This document shows positions 12,946-23,790 of a DNA stretch of 64,000 bases, piece by piece. Under the pieces are notes generated by a model. The model searched no databases and was not told where the DNA came from. It worked only from the letters and a program-made list of their open reading frames with translations. Both the position numbers and the translations under genes were made by a program. Each line of letters opens with the position of its first letter. Within the stretch, counting starts at the first letter, position 1. Origin of the DNA: Tamarix chinensis (Eukaryota; Streptophyta; Magnoliopsida; Caryophyllales; Tamaricaceae); contig CM060174.1 in assembly GCA_030549775.1 (NCBI GenBank), positions 10,282,527 through 10,346,526 on the forward strand, written 5' to 3'.

Positions 12946-13130
12946 GGTTCCCATACTCACATGGATTGATAAAAATCATGGTGTGAAATGAGTATCGATC
13001 AGAGATTAAATAATTAATTTATCCAAACTATATCTTGGCCTTTATTTATCTGAAATGATTGTATGATATTGTGTTATCATGCTTGGATTATGTGCCTTTG
13101 TGTATTGACCTTAGTGCATGGTTACCTTAC

Positions 13131-13187
13131 TCAGTATGTAGTGTACTGACAACTCTTTTTATGGGTGCTACTCATTCCCATGAGGAG
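13131..13187 (+). other. Conserved stem-loop cluster (copy A)
   Basis: The stem TCAGTATG/TGTACTGA around TAG spans 13131-13149. It matches the perfect 8-bp stem of copy C with two G-T wobble pairs. A second stem (CTACTC with GAGGAG, one mismatch) lies at 13168-13187. The loop text attccca is constant. Confidence 0.55.
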
Positions 13188-13600
13188 AAGGCCCCTCTGA
13201 GTTTGTGCAAGTTGGTGATGCCATTTTTGATGCATTTGATGCTTACGAGGCATCGTGCAGGGCTGAGTGTTGAGCATGGACTTGGACACAGAGATCGAGA
13301 GTGGTGTGGTTGGACCTTCTCCTTTTGTGCATGTACTCTGGATTGTAACTCCTTTTCACGCACTCTAATTTCTACCTTATAATTATTTAATGCATTATTG
13401 AAGTCTTGCTTTGAGTTTGATTTATGATGGTTGTTAAATTTCTTTTAGCCTTATGGTTAGTACGGGAATGGCCAAGGGTCGGGCTTGTACTGATCACGAC
13501 GGCAATATTCCCAAAATTAACAAGTTTTAATTAATTGCTTCCGGTAAATCTAAAATAAAATGAAAATTTTCAGTAGTGAATTTTGGGGTGTTACACTATA

Positions 13601-15891
13601 TATTTTTAAAATGATGAAGATTAGAACTCACCATTATAAGTTAGAGCAAAAGCTTAAAGGGACCAAATTGAAACAATCTATGAGTTTATTAACCAAGGTG
13701 GCAAACACTCTAAATTAAAACTATTACCTTTCTCACTATATGTTTTTCTTCAACCCAACAAGGTTCATAAAGTTATAAAATAATTTTAAAAATAAATATT
13801 AAAAATTACCATTTTTTATATTACAATAATAGTGATAACCAATGAAAATAGTCATTTTTGGATTAGAGAAACAAAAGAGAAAAAAAAATAAGGCATGAAT
13901 TATCTTGAAAGTAAACTTCCAAAAGCATCCTAACCATGTACCCTCATACTATTATACATCAATCACACTCTAGAGACCACAACCTTCCATAGCTAAAAAT
14001 TAAGAATAAGAAAATTTAAATAACAAGCATGTGAAATTGAAGAACCAAGCTGGAATAATAGGAAAATATTGAACAACTAATGAGGAAAATTGAATTACGA
14101 AAAAAAAAGATAACTAAAAGATAAAATTGAAGTATTGTAACAGAAAAAGAATAATAAAGAAGGATATGGAGAAGGAAGATGAAGAAGGAGTTAGATTTAC
14201 CTTAATTACAAACCTAGAAAACATAAGTTGAAGATGCTAATTCAGAATTGTAGAAGATGATGAGGTTGGTTATATCATACACTAAATCTGATTATGCTAG
14301 ATGGAGAGTGGTGTTGTCCTTGATGATAGATGATGGTGGCACTAAATACCAACGACTTGGCCTAATACATAAGTGCCAAAGAATTTTCCTATTCAAAAAC
14401 ATAATGAAGTTTGGGCTAGTAATAGGAGGTGATGTCGTAATTAATTGTTAATGATGTGGAAATAAGATTAGTTTATCATTTTATCTAAATTTTATGTCAT
14501 TATTTTATTTAAAATAATTTACTTAAAATGAATTCTAGTGATGTGTATAAATGTAATCATCACATTGGGTTAGTTATACCTTCATTAAATAAATTGGATA
14601 AATTTATATCTTAAACAAAAAATTAATTAACTCTATGTATATATTAGAAAAGAGTATCAAAGTTTATACCTCGCTTGTTATTTTTGTCAAGGTTATAAAT
14701 ATGAAAGTGTTTTTTACTTTAACTAACGAGTTTGATCTTTTAGCACAAGGAACTTCTCAAAAGAATTCAAGATATGAAAGCTTGGATTTGAATTCTTGAA
14801 AAATAATGAGAGAATTAAATGAGAGTAATGGGTGATCTTAGAGTAGTATTTTGAAATCTAAAAACAAATCTCTTTTATAAATCACTCTAAACAATAGAGT
14901 CTTTGGTTAAACTTAATGCGCAAAAGGAAAACTCAATGACTATATTTTTTTTCCCACAGAACAAATATAACAGTTGACTAGTGTTGAAGAACTAGTTGAC
15001 TGGAACCAATTTTTTGCCTATGGAAATATTACCATTCGAGTTCAGAAACTAGATATTGTACATTGCTAGTGGACTTGTCCAATGAGACCAATTGACAAGT
15101 CAATGACCATTCAAGAAAAATTAAGTCAAGTCAATGCAAAAATAAAGAGAAAATTTTTTTCAAGGTTAACTGATCGACTAGTTCCATATGTCAATCAATT
15201 GGTACATGAAAATATTAGGGTTAAAAATATGTCAAGAGACGAGATAAAATTTTGGGCCAACCAGCTGGTGCCATATAGCCAGTTGACTGGTGTCCAAATT
15301 TTCTTATGGACTACTTTACTACTCTATGAATTTTAGGGATAAGGTTTTTGTTTTAACTGGTTGTACTAGTGTCTAAATAAAATAAATACCTAGCTCAATT
15401 TCAAGTGGAACTATTTTTCCAAATTAAAACCACTTTAAAACATTTTCAAAGATATATATTTAAAAGACTTTTAAAAAATATTGTAAGGAGAATTTTACAA
15501 GGCTCAATGATCAAACACATTTACAACTCAAACCTAAAACCTAAGGCTTAAGATCTCAGCATACCATTTAAGCACTAAGCCTTGAGGTCTTGTTTGGTAT
15601 GATCTTGCTTGGTCTTGATATGAAAGTGATTTAGGCCCCACTTGAGAGCCTTCATCCAGTGAGTGCTAAACTTGATTGCTCTTTTATATCCTGAGCACTT
15701 GATGGTTGATTGAATGTGATACATTCTTTATCACTTTGAGAAACTTGATTGCTCTCTTATCGTTGGTTGTACTTGAAACTTGTTTTAGGTGTGTTCATCA
15801 TCATTTGATCTTGTATAAACCATGTATACTTAAACAACCAAATTAAAACCCTAAATAAAGTTTGTGATAATCAAAACTAGGACACGTGACC
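13601..15891. other. Spacer between solo LTRs A and B
   Basis: No gene was seen. Between about 14950 and 15360 the motif ttgact(a/g)gt and its complement recur many times (for example gttgactagtg, agttgactgg, agttgactggtg). I associate this pattern with plant copia-type LTRs, but no ends or target duplication were identified. The remainder is AT-rich and featureless. Confidence 0.35.
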
Positions 15892-16938
15892 TATGATGAA
15901 ATGCCCCAAAAATTTCTAATTTTAAAAATTATATTTAAATGAGGTTTTATTATGAAAATTAATTAAATTAATTATTTTTATTAAAAATAAAAGGAAATTT
16001 ATTAGGGCAAATCAAGAAGAAATTTATAAGTATTTTAATTAGGAGAAATTTGAGTATTTTAGCTAATTAAGGATTTTATTTTGAAAATTACTTAAATAAA
16101 TTATTTTATTTAAAATAAGAAAGATAAAATAGTTCCAAATTAATAGTAATTTTATAAATAATTTAATTGGAGAAAATTAGAGTGATTTGCTAATTAAAAT
16201 GGAATTTATGAAAAATCTTTTAAAAATCCTAAATTAGCCTAAAAAGGAATTTAGATATTATTTTATTTAAATATTATTATTTTTAAATATCCCAAATATC
16301 TTAATTAATTTAATTAACCTAACCCATTATTTTTCCTTTTTTCTTGTTTCCTTTTTCCTTTTCTTTCTTCCTTTTTCTTTCTTTTTCTTTCTTCTTTTTT
16401 TCTTTTTCTTTTTCCTTCCCTCCCCGACCTAGGCCAACCATGGCCCAGTCCTTTCCCTTCTTCCTTCTATGACGCGACCTAGCCCAGCGGCTCGTCTTCC
16501 TTTTCCTTTCTTGTGGCCAGTCTCCTTCTTTTCCTTTCTTCTGCGCAGCCCACCCCGTAACGCCGCTCTTCATTTCTTTTTCCACCAAAACTCTACGTTT
16601 CATTTAAATCCCCCCTCACCACGCTCGACCGGTCAGCTCCCCTTCTTTTCTTTTCTTTATTTTCTCCCTCGAACCACCGGTCCAACCCTTTCTTTCTTCT
16701 TCTTCCTTCCTCCTTCACCGTCGTCGACGGCCTGCAACTTCACCGCCCCACCTTGGTTTTTCGCCACCCTTTTGACCCAACCAAATCTCCCTCTTCTCAT
16801 GCGATCCCCTCCCTTTTCCTTACGCATTCCTCTGCCCAAAATTTGTTGCCACCGGCCAACCATCACCGCCGGCGACTGAAAACATACTTGCCTTACCCCG
16901 TAGCTAACCCACAGTACCCTAACCTCCCTTCTAAAATC

Positions 16939-16946
16939 TATAAATA
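16939..16946 (+). promoter_or_regulatory. LTR TATA box (copy B)
   Basis: TATAAATA in the same relative position and C-rich context as in copies A and C. Confidence 0.65.
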
Positions 16947-17637
16947 CCCCCACAATGAGCTTGATATCGAGCCCTTGATCCCCAACCCAGAAAACTCCCC
17001 TTACACGTAGCCGCCCCTTTAGACGCCAGCCCTGCCACAATCGACTAATTCCGCCGCTTGTTTTGGCCACCCGAGTACTCCTTGCACCGCCCTTTAGCTA
17101 ACCAAACCAGCCATCCCCCTCGATTATTCCTACTCAAGCCACCCCCGCTGTGTAAAGTAGCCTTCCCAACAAACCCTTCCTTTCATCTCTGTCGCCCCTC
17201 AAACCACCATTAGCCACTTTTTTTGCCGTTGTCGCCGCTTCTTTCACCTCCCATTTTGTTCTGTAGACCCTCCTTTACCTTTCCCTACCTTTCGTTTCCT
17301 CTTCCTCCCTCTCCTCCTCTCTTTCTCTCCTTCTTCCCCATTCGGCCACCACCGCTGCCTCCGTGCGCCACCACCTTTGGTTGTGCTGCCACCCTTATTC
17401 TACTCCTCTCCCTCTAGGCAGTCTCAAACACCCTTACTTCCACCCTCCTTCTTCTTACTTTATTCTCAGCCTTTAACTTTTCCCCTTTTCACCTCTTTTT
17501 CCGGCCACTGCTGCCGCCGCCGTGCACCACCGCCGATGCCGCCCATCACCTCTAGCCTAAGGTTGAACGCTAGACCCTCTCAACCCTTTTCCCTATTTTT
17601 ACAAGCCTTAATTTATTTTATTTCATTTATTTGAATA

Positions 17638-17644
17638 TAAATAC

Positions 17645-17685
<41 letters not shown>

Positions 17686-17956
17686 TTTCCATTATTAATA
17701 TATATATATTATTATTATTATTAGTATTAATGTTATTATTATTTTTTTTTGTTGAGGGCCGAAACCCTATTGTAATTTTTATTTCGATTTTATCATTATT
17801 ACTCTTATTATTTCTATTATTACTATTGTTATTATTAATATGTGATTATTATTATTATTATTATTATTACTACTACTACTACTACTACTATTACTATTTC
17901 AAAATTAATATTATTATTATTAAAACTATTTTAACATTAGTTTTGCTATTATTATT

Positions 17957-17998
<42 letters not shown>

Positions 17999-18237
17999 GC
18001 TGTTGTTGCTGTTGTTGTTGTTGTTGTTGTTGTTGTCGTCGTCATTGTTGTTGTTGTTGTTGTTTTTATTATTATTTATTATTATTATTATTTTCAAGTG
18101 TTGTTATTATTATTTTATATAAGGATGAAACCTTATTGTGACTATTTGAATTTTAGTAGTAGTAGTATTATAAATATCATGTCTTATTATTATTAAGATT
18201 ATTAGTATTTATATTATCATTAGTATTTATTCTTATT

Positions 18238-18279
<42 letters not shown>

Positions 18280-18300
18280 TATTAAGTTATTATTATTCAA
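17638..18300 (+). repeat. Expanded ATT / GTT trinucleotide domain (copy B)
   Basis: Successive tracts are (ATT)n at 17642-17683, ATT/ACT at 17846-17892, a long GTT run at about 17957-18062 with few interruptions, and (ATT)n at about 18241-18280. Small inverted-repeat cassettes punctuate them: AGGG...CCCT at 17755-17768 and AAGG...CCTT at 18121-18134. Further cassettes follow at 18467-18482 and 18637-18656. Translation gives only Leu/Ile/Tyr or Asn homopolymers, so no protein is called. Confidence 0.85.
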
Positions 18301-18753
18301 TGTAGGGTGGAAACCATGCTTCTTTTTATCTTCAAATATTATCCTTACTATTATTACCATTATGATTATTATTATTTTTACAATATTATTATGGTTTTAT
18401 TATTATTAATAATAAATTTTGTTACTTATTTTACTATTATTATTATTATTAGTATTATTTTGGTAAAAGGGTCAAAGCCCTTATTTCACTTTGTTTTCGA
18501 ACTATGCCCTTTTTATTATTATTGTTATTTTTATTATTTTGGTTATTGTTACTATTATTATTATTCTTGTTACTATTAACATTGATATTATTTTTAGTAT
18601 CTTTGCTATTATTATTTTAGTATCATTATTATTATTAGGGTAAAGTCTTCAACCCTATATTATCAACTTTTATAATAATTCTATTATTTCTTATATCTTT
18701 AGCAAAGTTAGAAATTAGTTAATGTTATGTTTATTAATATGTTATTATTTTAT

Positions 18754-18815
18754 CAAAACCCTAAGGAGGCATAGGAGCGTACTCTAAGACCGGTATCGTT
18801 TTAGGTAAGGATGTT
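18754..18815 (+). promoter_or_regulatory. Conserved LTR block with donor-like site (B)
   Basis: Aligned with the blocks in copies A and C (aaaaccctaaggaggcatag, then ttttAGGTAAGG). The candidate donor GT is at 18805-18806. Confidence 0.45.
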
Positions 18816-19129
18816 ACTAAGGCCTATTGTGTGTTGATGTGCATTAAATACCTTGTATATTATGCATCCTATGTTATTATTGTAATTATTTCATATATGG
18901 TTTGACATGGAGTTCAAGCATGTTCTTGTGTTGTTATATGGCATGTGTATGATGTATATGTGATGATATGTGTTGTGACCCTATAAGACATGCATGTGAG
19001 GGTGTTGATGTGGTTTATGTGGGAGAAAGGATGAAAAAGGAGGATGGGGAAAGAAGTTGACCAAGGGATGTGAGTTGACCTAAGTATTTTAATAATTCAT
19101 GAGTGGAAGAATAAAATGAAAAATTTAGG

Positions 19130-19435
19130 GTTTTGTGTGAGAGAATATAATTTATGATTTTGTATGGGAGAATCTAATTTATGATGTTATATGGGAGAAT
19201 CTAATTTATGGTGTTATGTGGGAGAATCTAATTTATGATGTTGTATGGGAGAATCTAATTTATGATGTTGTATGGGAGAATGTAATTTATGGTTTTATAT
19301 GGGAGAATCTATTTTATGGTTTTACATGGGAGAATCTAATTTATGGTGTTATATGGAAGAATCTAATTTATGGTTTTGTATGGGAGAATATAATTTATGG
19401 TTTTGTATGGGTTGAATTTAGTGTTTGGTATGGAT
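19130..19435 (+). repeat. 27-bp tandem array (copy B)
   Basis: About eleven units of the form gggagaatctaatttatgrt plus a 7-base variable end run head to tail. A looser continuation to about 19700 has gttgaatttagggtttggta-like units. The period is a multiple of three, so an open frame reads WENLIY-type repeats from 19216. Single looser units also occur in A (12000-12045) and C (58320-58395), which suggests local expansion in B. Confidence 0.85.
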
Positions 19436-20213
19436 GAATCTTTGGTTTTATATGGTTCGAATTTAGGGTTTGGTATGGATGAATTTTTGGTTTTGTATGG
19501 GTTGAATTTAGGATTTAGTATGGATGAATCTTCGGTTTTATATGTTTCAAATTAAGGGTTTGGTATGGATAAATCTTTGGTTTTGTATGGTTCAAATCTA
19601 GGGTTTGGTATAGATGACTCTTTGGTTTTGTGTGGATTGAATCTAAGGTTTTGAATGACGGAATCTCGGGCATTACATGAAAGAATTTAGGGTTTCGTAT
19701 GGATGGACTAGGGTTCTGCATGAAAATTTCGAAAGGTTGCATGGGGTGTGTAAAGTCTGCATGGGAGTGAAATTTATGTATGAAAAGTTGATTTGGGATG
19801 TGAGGATGGTAATGTAAGCGTTGTTTGGGTGGTTGAACACTTTGGATGGAAAATAGTACGTGGAGCATTATATGGGTACGTAGGAGATTAAGCTAGGATT
19901 TAGAGTGGCTAACTATGGATTGTTGTGATTAACTAGGATTTGGAGTGGTTAACTATGGTTGGTTGTGGATAACTAGGGTTTGGAGTGATTAACTATGGGT
20001 TGTTGTGGTTAACTAAGGTTTGGATATGGCTAACTAGGGCTCGGTGGTAGCACATGTGTACAAGGTGAATAAAGTATGATGATGAAGATGGAATCTATGA
20101 TTTGTGATATGTGAAGTGTAAAGAGAATGATTCATGCATGTCCAGAGCAAAATATTTTGAATAAGATACTTAAGACAATAATTATTTAAAGTGAAAGACT
20201 ATTGAGTTGGGTC

Positions 20214-20560
20214 CAGACCGATCCACCGGTCAGAAATAGTAGTGTGGACTATTGTCCCGCAAGTGACCGATCCACCGGCGAAAAATAGTGGTGTGGACCA
20301 TTGTCCCACAAGTGACCGACCCACCAGCAATAATAGTGGTGTGACCACGAGCTCAATAAACACAACCAGAGTTTGCTAAGGCACTTAAAAGATACTAATT
20401 ACTTATAGTGGAACACCATATGAGCAGAAACTAAACCGATCCACCGGTTAGAAATAGTGGTGTGAACTATAGTCCCGCAAGTGACCGATCCACCAACAAA
20501 AAATAGTGGTGTGGACAATTGTCCCGTAAGCGATTGGCCCACCGGCTAAAATAGTGGGGT
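20214..20560 (+). repeat. CCACCGG...AATAGTGG module array, 2 x 3 (copy B)
   Basis: Six modules are arranged in two blocks of three, at about 20218-20343 and 20434-20560. Each begins accgatCCACcgg and contains aaATAGTGG. The linkers gtggactattgtcccgcaag, ggaccattgtccc, gaactatagtccc and ggacaattgtccc each form a GGAC/GTCC-type inverted repeat. The architecture matches copy C, whose linker sequence is different. Confidence 0.8.
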
Positions 20561-20783
20561 GTTCCTATACTTACATAGATTTGATAAAAGGCATAGTGTG
20601 TATTAACTTCAGATAAAAGATTAATTAAATAATTAATCTAGACTATAAATGGGCCTTTATGTATCTACCCAAATGATTGTGTGATATTATATTATCATGA
20701 TGGATTATGCTCTTTTATTTCTTATGCATTATTTATATGATTTTATGTGCTTATGTGTTGGCCTTAGTATTCGGTCATCTTTC

Positions 20784-20840
20784 TCAGTACATAGCGTACT
20801 GATCACCCTTTTCATGGGTGCTACTCATTCCCACGAGTAG
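20784..20840 (+). other. Conserved stem-loop cluster (copy B)
   Basis: Three adjacent stems are present. They are TCAGTAC/GTACTGA (20784-20802), CACCC/GGGTG (20804-20820) and CTACTC/GAGTAG (20821-20840). The third is changed from CTGCTC/GAGCAG in copy C by a paired G-C to A-T replacement. Confidence 0.65.
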
Positions 20841-21344
20841 TATGCCCTTCTGACTTTGTGTAGGCGGGCGAGACATCAGTCAGGGCTGAGTGTTAAGCAT
20901 GTTTTGGTTCGAAATTCGAGATTAGTATGGCCGGATCCGCTCTTCTTTTTATCTTATTTATTTCTATTATTCTTTTTGTATCAGATTCTTCCCTTTATGA
21001 GTGAACATTTTATATTGAGTTTTCTAGATGAACCTTTTATCTTATGAAATTATTATTTCCTCTTTTTCTAGAATTTTGACCATGTACTCTAATTCATGAT
21101 TCTTTTACACGTACTCTGATTTTTTATGTATAATTCTTTCTAGTTATTTTATGAACTCTTGGTTTGAATTTAATGTCAATCTTTTCTTTAGCCTTAGCAC
21201 TTGGTACTAGAACGGTCGGAGTGAACCGGTCTGCTATTAAGTGTGGCGGTAACATTCCCAGAATTCACGGATTTTAATTTAAATATTTCTATTTTAATTG
21301 TTTTTGTTTAAAAAAAAAGGTGAATTTTTGGGTGTTACATATGA

Positions 21345-22733
21345 GGTCAACACCATTTCTTGTTTAGCTAATTTGCAATATTTTCTTTTTTTCCCTTCTC
21401 CCCACTATTCTTTTGTTGTTGATTGTTCATCAATGACTTATGCATGTTTAAGTATCTACAATGAATTTAAAAAGAAAGTATATAAAGTTTCCAAATACTT
21501 TCCTAACAAATTGTATATGCTTCAACAATAATTTTGAACTAATTAGTAACCTCAATACAATCATCTTTAGGAAGACTCTCTAGATCTATAAGTTGTAAAT
21601 CTCATTCTTTTCACTACATGGGAATTTTATTCACCTAAATACAAGTTTGTACATGAGAGTTATGGTCAACATGACACAATCTATCAAAAATCATGTGAAA
21701 TCCATTTTAAGCTCAAAATTAATTAAATATATGAGATTATCATCATTTAAGTACATAATTATAATTAACCTCACATATTATTTAAATGAATGACCAAAAT
21801 CTTAAATTGAAAGGGTATAAAGTAGTTAAAAACATGTGTCTATCAATAATATGGCTTCGCAAAACAAATTTAAAATTGAGGGATTTAGTTTCATTAGTAT
21901 TGATCAAATGATTCCACTAAGTTGTAATCAAGAATGTAGTTCATATGCTAGTAATGCAAATGCATCACAAAGAGGTGGGTGTCATGCAAAAGGAAATAAG
22001 GGTAAAAGAAAAATGGATGCATTTTTAACTGCATAGTGTGATATGTTAAGTGCACATATGGAGAAAGTCATCACTACTTTAGACAAATGCTCACGTGATG
22101 ATCTTAGTGAGGTACTAAATTATGTTGAGGAGGTTGATTTTGATTGAAGGTACAAGTGCATGACTTGTTTCCATCTTTCAAAGAATTGTGTGGAATATGA
22201 TATGCTAAATACATTTTCGTTGAAAGTGTGTCGGTTTGCATTATGGGATATACTAATTCATGCACAAATCATTAATGCATCAAAAACTACTCCTTATTCG
22301 TAGTTCCTTATGATGCTAGACACCCTTTATGACTCTTGAATTTTCATAGCTTGTAGGATGATAGATATTCTTTATCTATATTGACTTTGTATTAATCGTA
22401 GAATGATGAACATCTTGTGCACTTGTTAAGTTTATCTTGTGGATAATGATGGATATCTTTTAAATTTATTAACTTTGTGCTAAATGTAAAATGATGGATG
22501 CCATTTTAACGTATTTTGTGTACAATGAAGGATGATGAATGTTTTTCTTAAATGTTTTGTGTATGATTTGTTTCATGTGCACAAAAAACTTTTGTCTTTG
22601 AACTAGTTTAATAGGACTTAAAAGTTGAACACGAAGTGGACAAATGGATGCTGCATTAAGGAATTGCTAAATTGGAAAAAATGTTTTAGTTATATATAAT
22701 TAATATAATTGCTTTTGTCATAGTTTTTGTTTC
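21345..22733 (+). pseudogene. Possible Myb/SANT-like protein remnant in spacer
   Basis: From about 21836 an open stretch reads MSINNMASQNKFKIEG and later GNKGKRKMDAFL. After a stop at 22034 it continues with HMEKVITTLDKCSRDDLSEV and beyond. The pattern (basic KRK stretch, then a helical segment with acidic ends) is reminiscent of the C-terminal part of plant Myb/SANT-like proteins related to Harbinger elements. The similarity is weak and from memory only. The rest of the interval is AT-rich and featureless. Confidence 0.2.
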
Positions 22734-22873
22734 ATGGTTACGGTGGATGTGGTGGTAGTTATGTTGCATGTAGCAATGGTTATGGTGGTAGTTGCGATGG
22801 ACGAGGTGGTGCTAGTAATGGAGGAGGCAATAGTTGTGGAGGTGGTGGTGCTAGATTCCAAGCGTTATTCTTT
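22734..22873 (+). pseudogene. Glycine-rich coding-like fragment
   Basis: A short frame reads HGYGGCGGSYVACSNGYGG and then Gly-rich text to about 22860. The codons are ggt/gga-rich, unlike the surrounding AT-rich DNA. It has no start codon and no gene context. It may be a fragment of a glycine-rich protein or a chance GGN-repeat expansion. Confidence 0.25.
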
Positions 22874-23001
22874 TAGAAAAGAGTTCTTTATTTAATAAGA
22901 AAAAATAGATGTTATTTATTTATTTGTTTATTTTTCATTCATTTTAAGTCAAAATGGAATTAATATAATATTTATAAAGGTCATGCTAATATTATCTAAA
23001 C

Positions 23002-23300
23002 TATAGTTTTAAAAACCGAATCAGATCAAACCGGCCGGTAAACTGACAAACCGAAAAACCAATCAAATTAGTGAAAATCGACCAAAAACCAGTTGAACTA
23101 GTAAAAATCAATAAACCAGCCAAAAAATCGATTGGTCAAATCAATCAAAAAACTAATTGCTGGTTAAATTTATATATAGTTTAATTTTTTTTTATTTTTT
23201 TGTATTTTTTAACTTAATATGTATTCATTATCCGACCAATCCAAACAACTTATCTGACCACTGAACTACTTATAATACCGGTTTGATTTTTAAAACTATG
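23002..23300. mobile_element. hAT-type MITE, 299 bp
   Basis: Imperfect terminal inverted repeats (TATAGTTTTAAAAA at the left; CATAGTTTTAAAAA as the reverse complement of the right end) bound AT-rich DNA with repeated aaacc / ccggt motifs. An exact 8-bp duplication ATCTAAAC lies at 22994-23001 and 23301-23308. An 8-bp target duplication is typical of the hAT superfamily. It has no coding capacity. It sits about 490 bp beyond the stop codon of the callose synthase gene. Confidence 0.85.
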
Positions 23301-23308
23301 ATCTAAAC

Positions 23309-23790
23309 AACAATTTAAAATATTAACACCAATTCAATTCCATTCCCTCCACCTAATGTATTTTTAACATTACTCTCGTCCATATTCAACTTTAATCCCT
23401 TTACCTAATGTATTTTTAAAATTACCTTCGTCATAGTTCACATTGATCCGAGTGAGCGAATATGGGCTATGTAAAAACTAAACTTACGATTTCCAAATAT
23501 CCATATTAAATTACTAATACATAGTTAGGGAAACATGTAAATGAATTTTTTGTTGTCTGGATTATTCAAGCCTCTCACTAAATTTTTTAGAGGCACATAC
23601 CCGATACAGAATGTGGTTAACCATATTCACAAATTCAAGGATTAAAATTGTAGCGGAAGTCTGAGGCTTTGATGCAGCTGAAATGCTTTTCATCCGGCAT
23701 ATTGACTGAGAATACACTCTCTTCAGGGCAATTACAGGAAATCCTGAAACTCCACCCAGCCTCTTCCAATCTGACCATCACCAATGATCA
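23309..23790 (-). other. 3' flank and probable 3' UTR of CALS5
   Basis: Gene-strand downstream sequence between the TAG stop (23791-23793) and the MITE. The first 150 bases are of balanced composition like the exons and are probably 3' UTR; the rest is AT-rich. I could not fix a polyadenylation site. Confidence 0.4.

Larger units (their letters stand above)
9285..13595 (+). mobile_element. Giant solo LTR, copy A (4311 bp)
   Basis: The element starts TAAAATACCCC (the expected TG has become TA) and ends GGGGTGTTACA. It is flanked by a perfect 5-bp duplication CTATA at 9280-9284 and 13596-13600. The interior is collinear with copies B and C. In order it holds an AT-rich head, a pyrimidine-rich block from 9600, a TATA box, trinucleotide tracts, an AGGAGGCATAGGAG block, CCACCGG modules, a stem-loop cluster and an LTR tail. 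No primer-binding site, gag or pol is present and the two ends are not repeats of each other. It is therefore a single LTR left by recombination rather than a full element. The parental element is not in the window. Confidence 0.85.
15897..21339 (+). mobile_element. Giant solo LTR, copy B (5443 bp)
   Basis: It starts TGAAATGCCCC and ends GGGTGTTACA, with a perfect 5-bp duplication TATGA at 15892-15896 and 21340-21344. It has the same internal order as copies A and C. It is longest because of expanded ATT/GTT tracts (17640-18290) and a 27-bp tandem array (about 19130-19430). There is no primer-binding site, gag or pol. This is a solo LTR inserted independently of A, as shown by the different target site. 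Confidence 0.9.

Noticed and set aside
9285..13595. Interpretation as a protein-coding locus with its own TATA box
   Set aside because: Terminal TG/CA-type ends with target duplications and two more collinear copies show it is an LTR.
17631..18122. 163-residue Ile/Leu/Tyr open frame
   Set aside because: Direct translation of ATT/GTT microsatellites.
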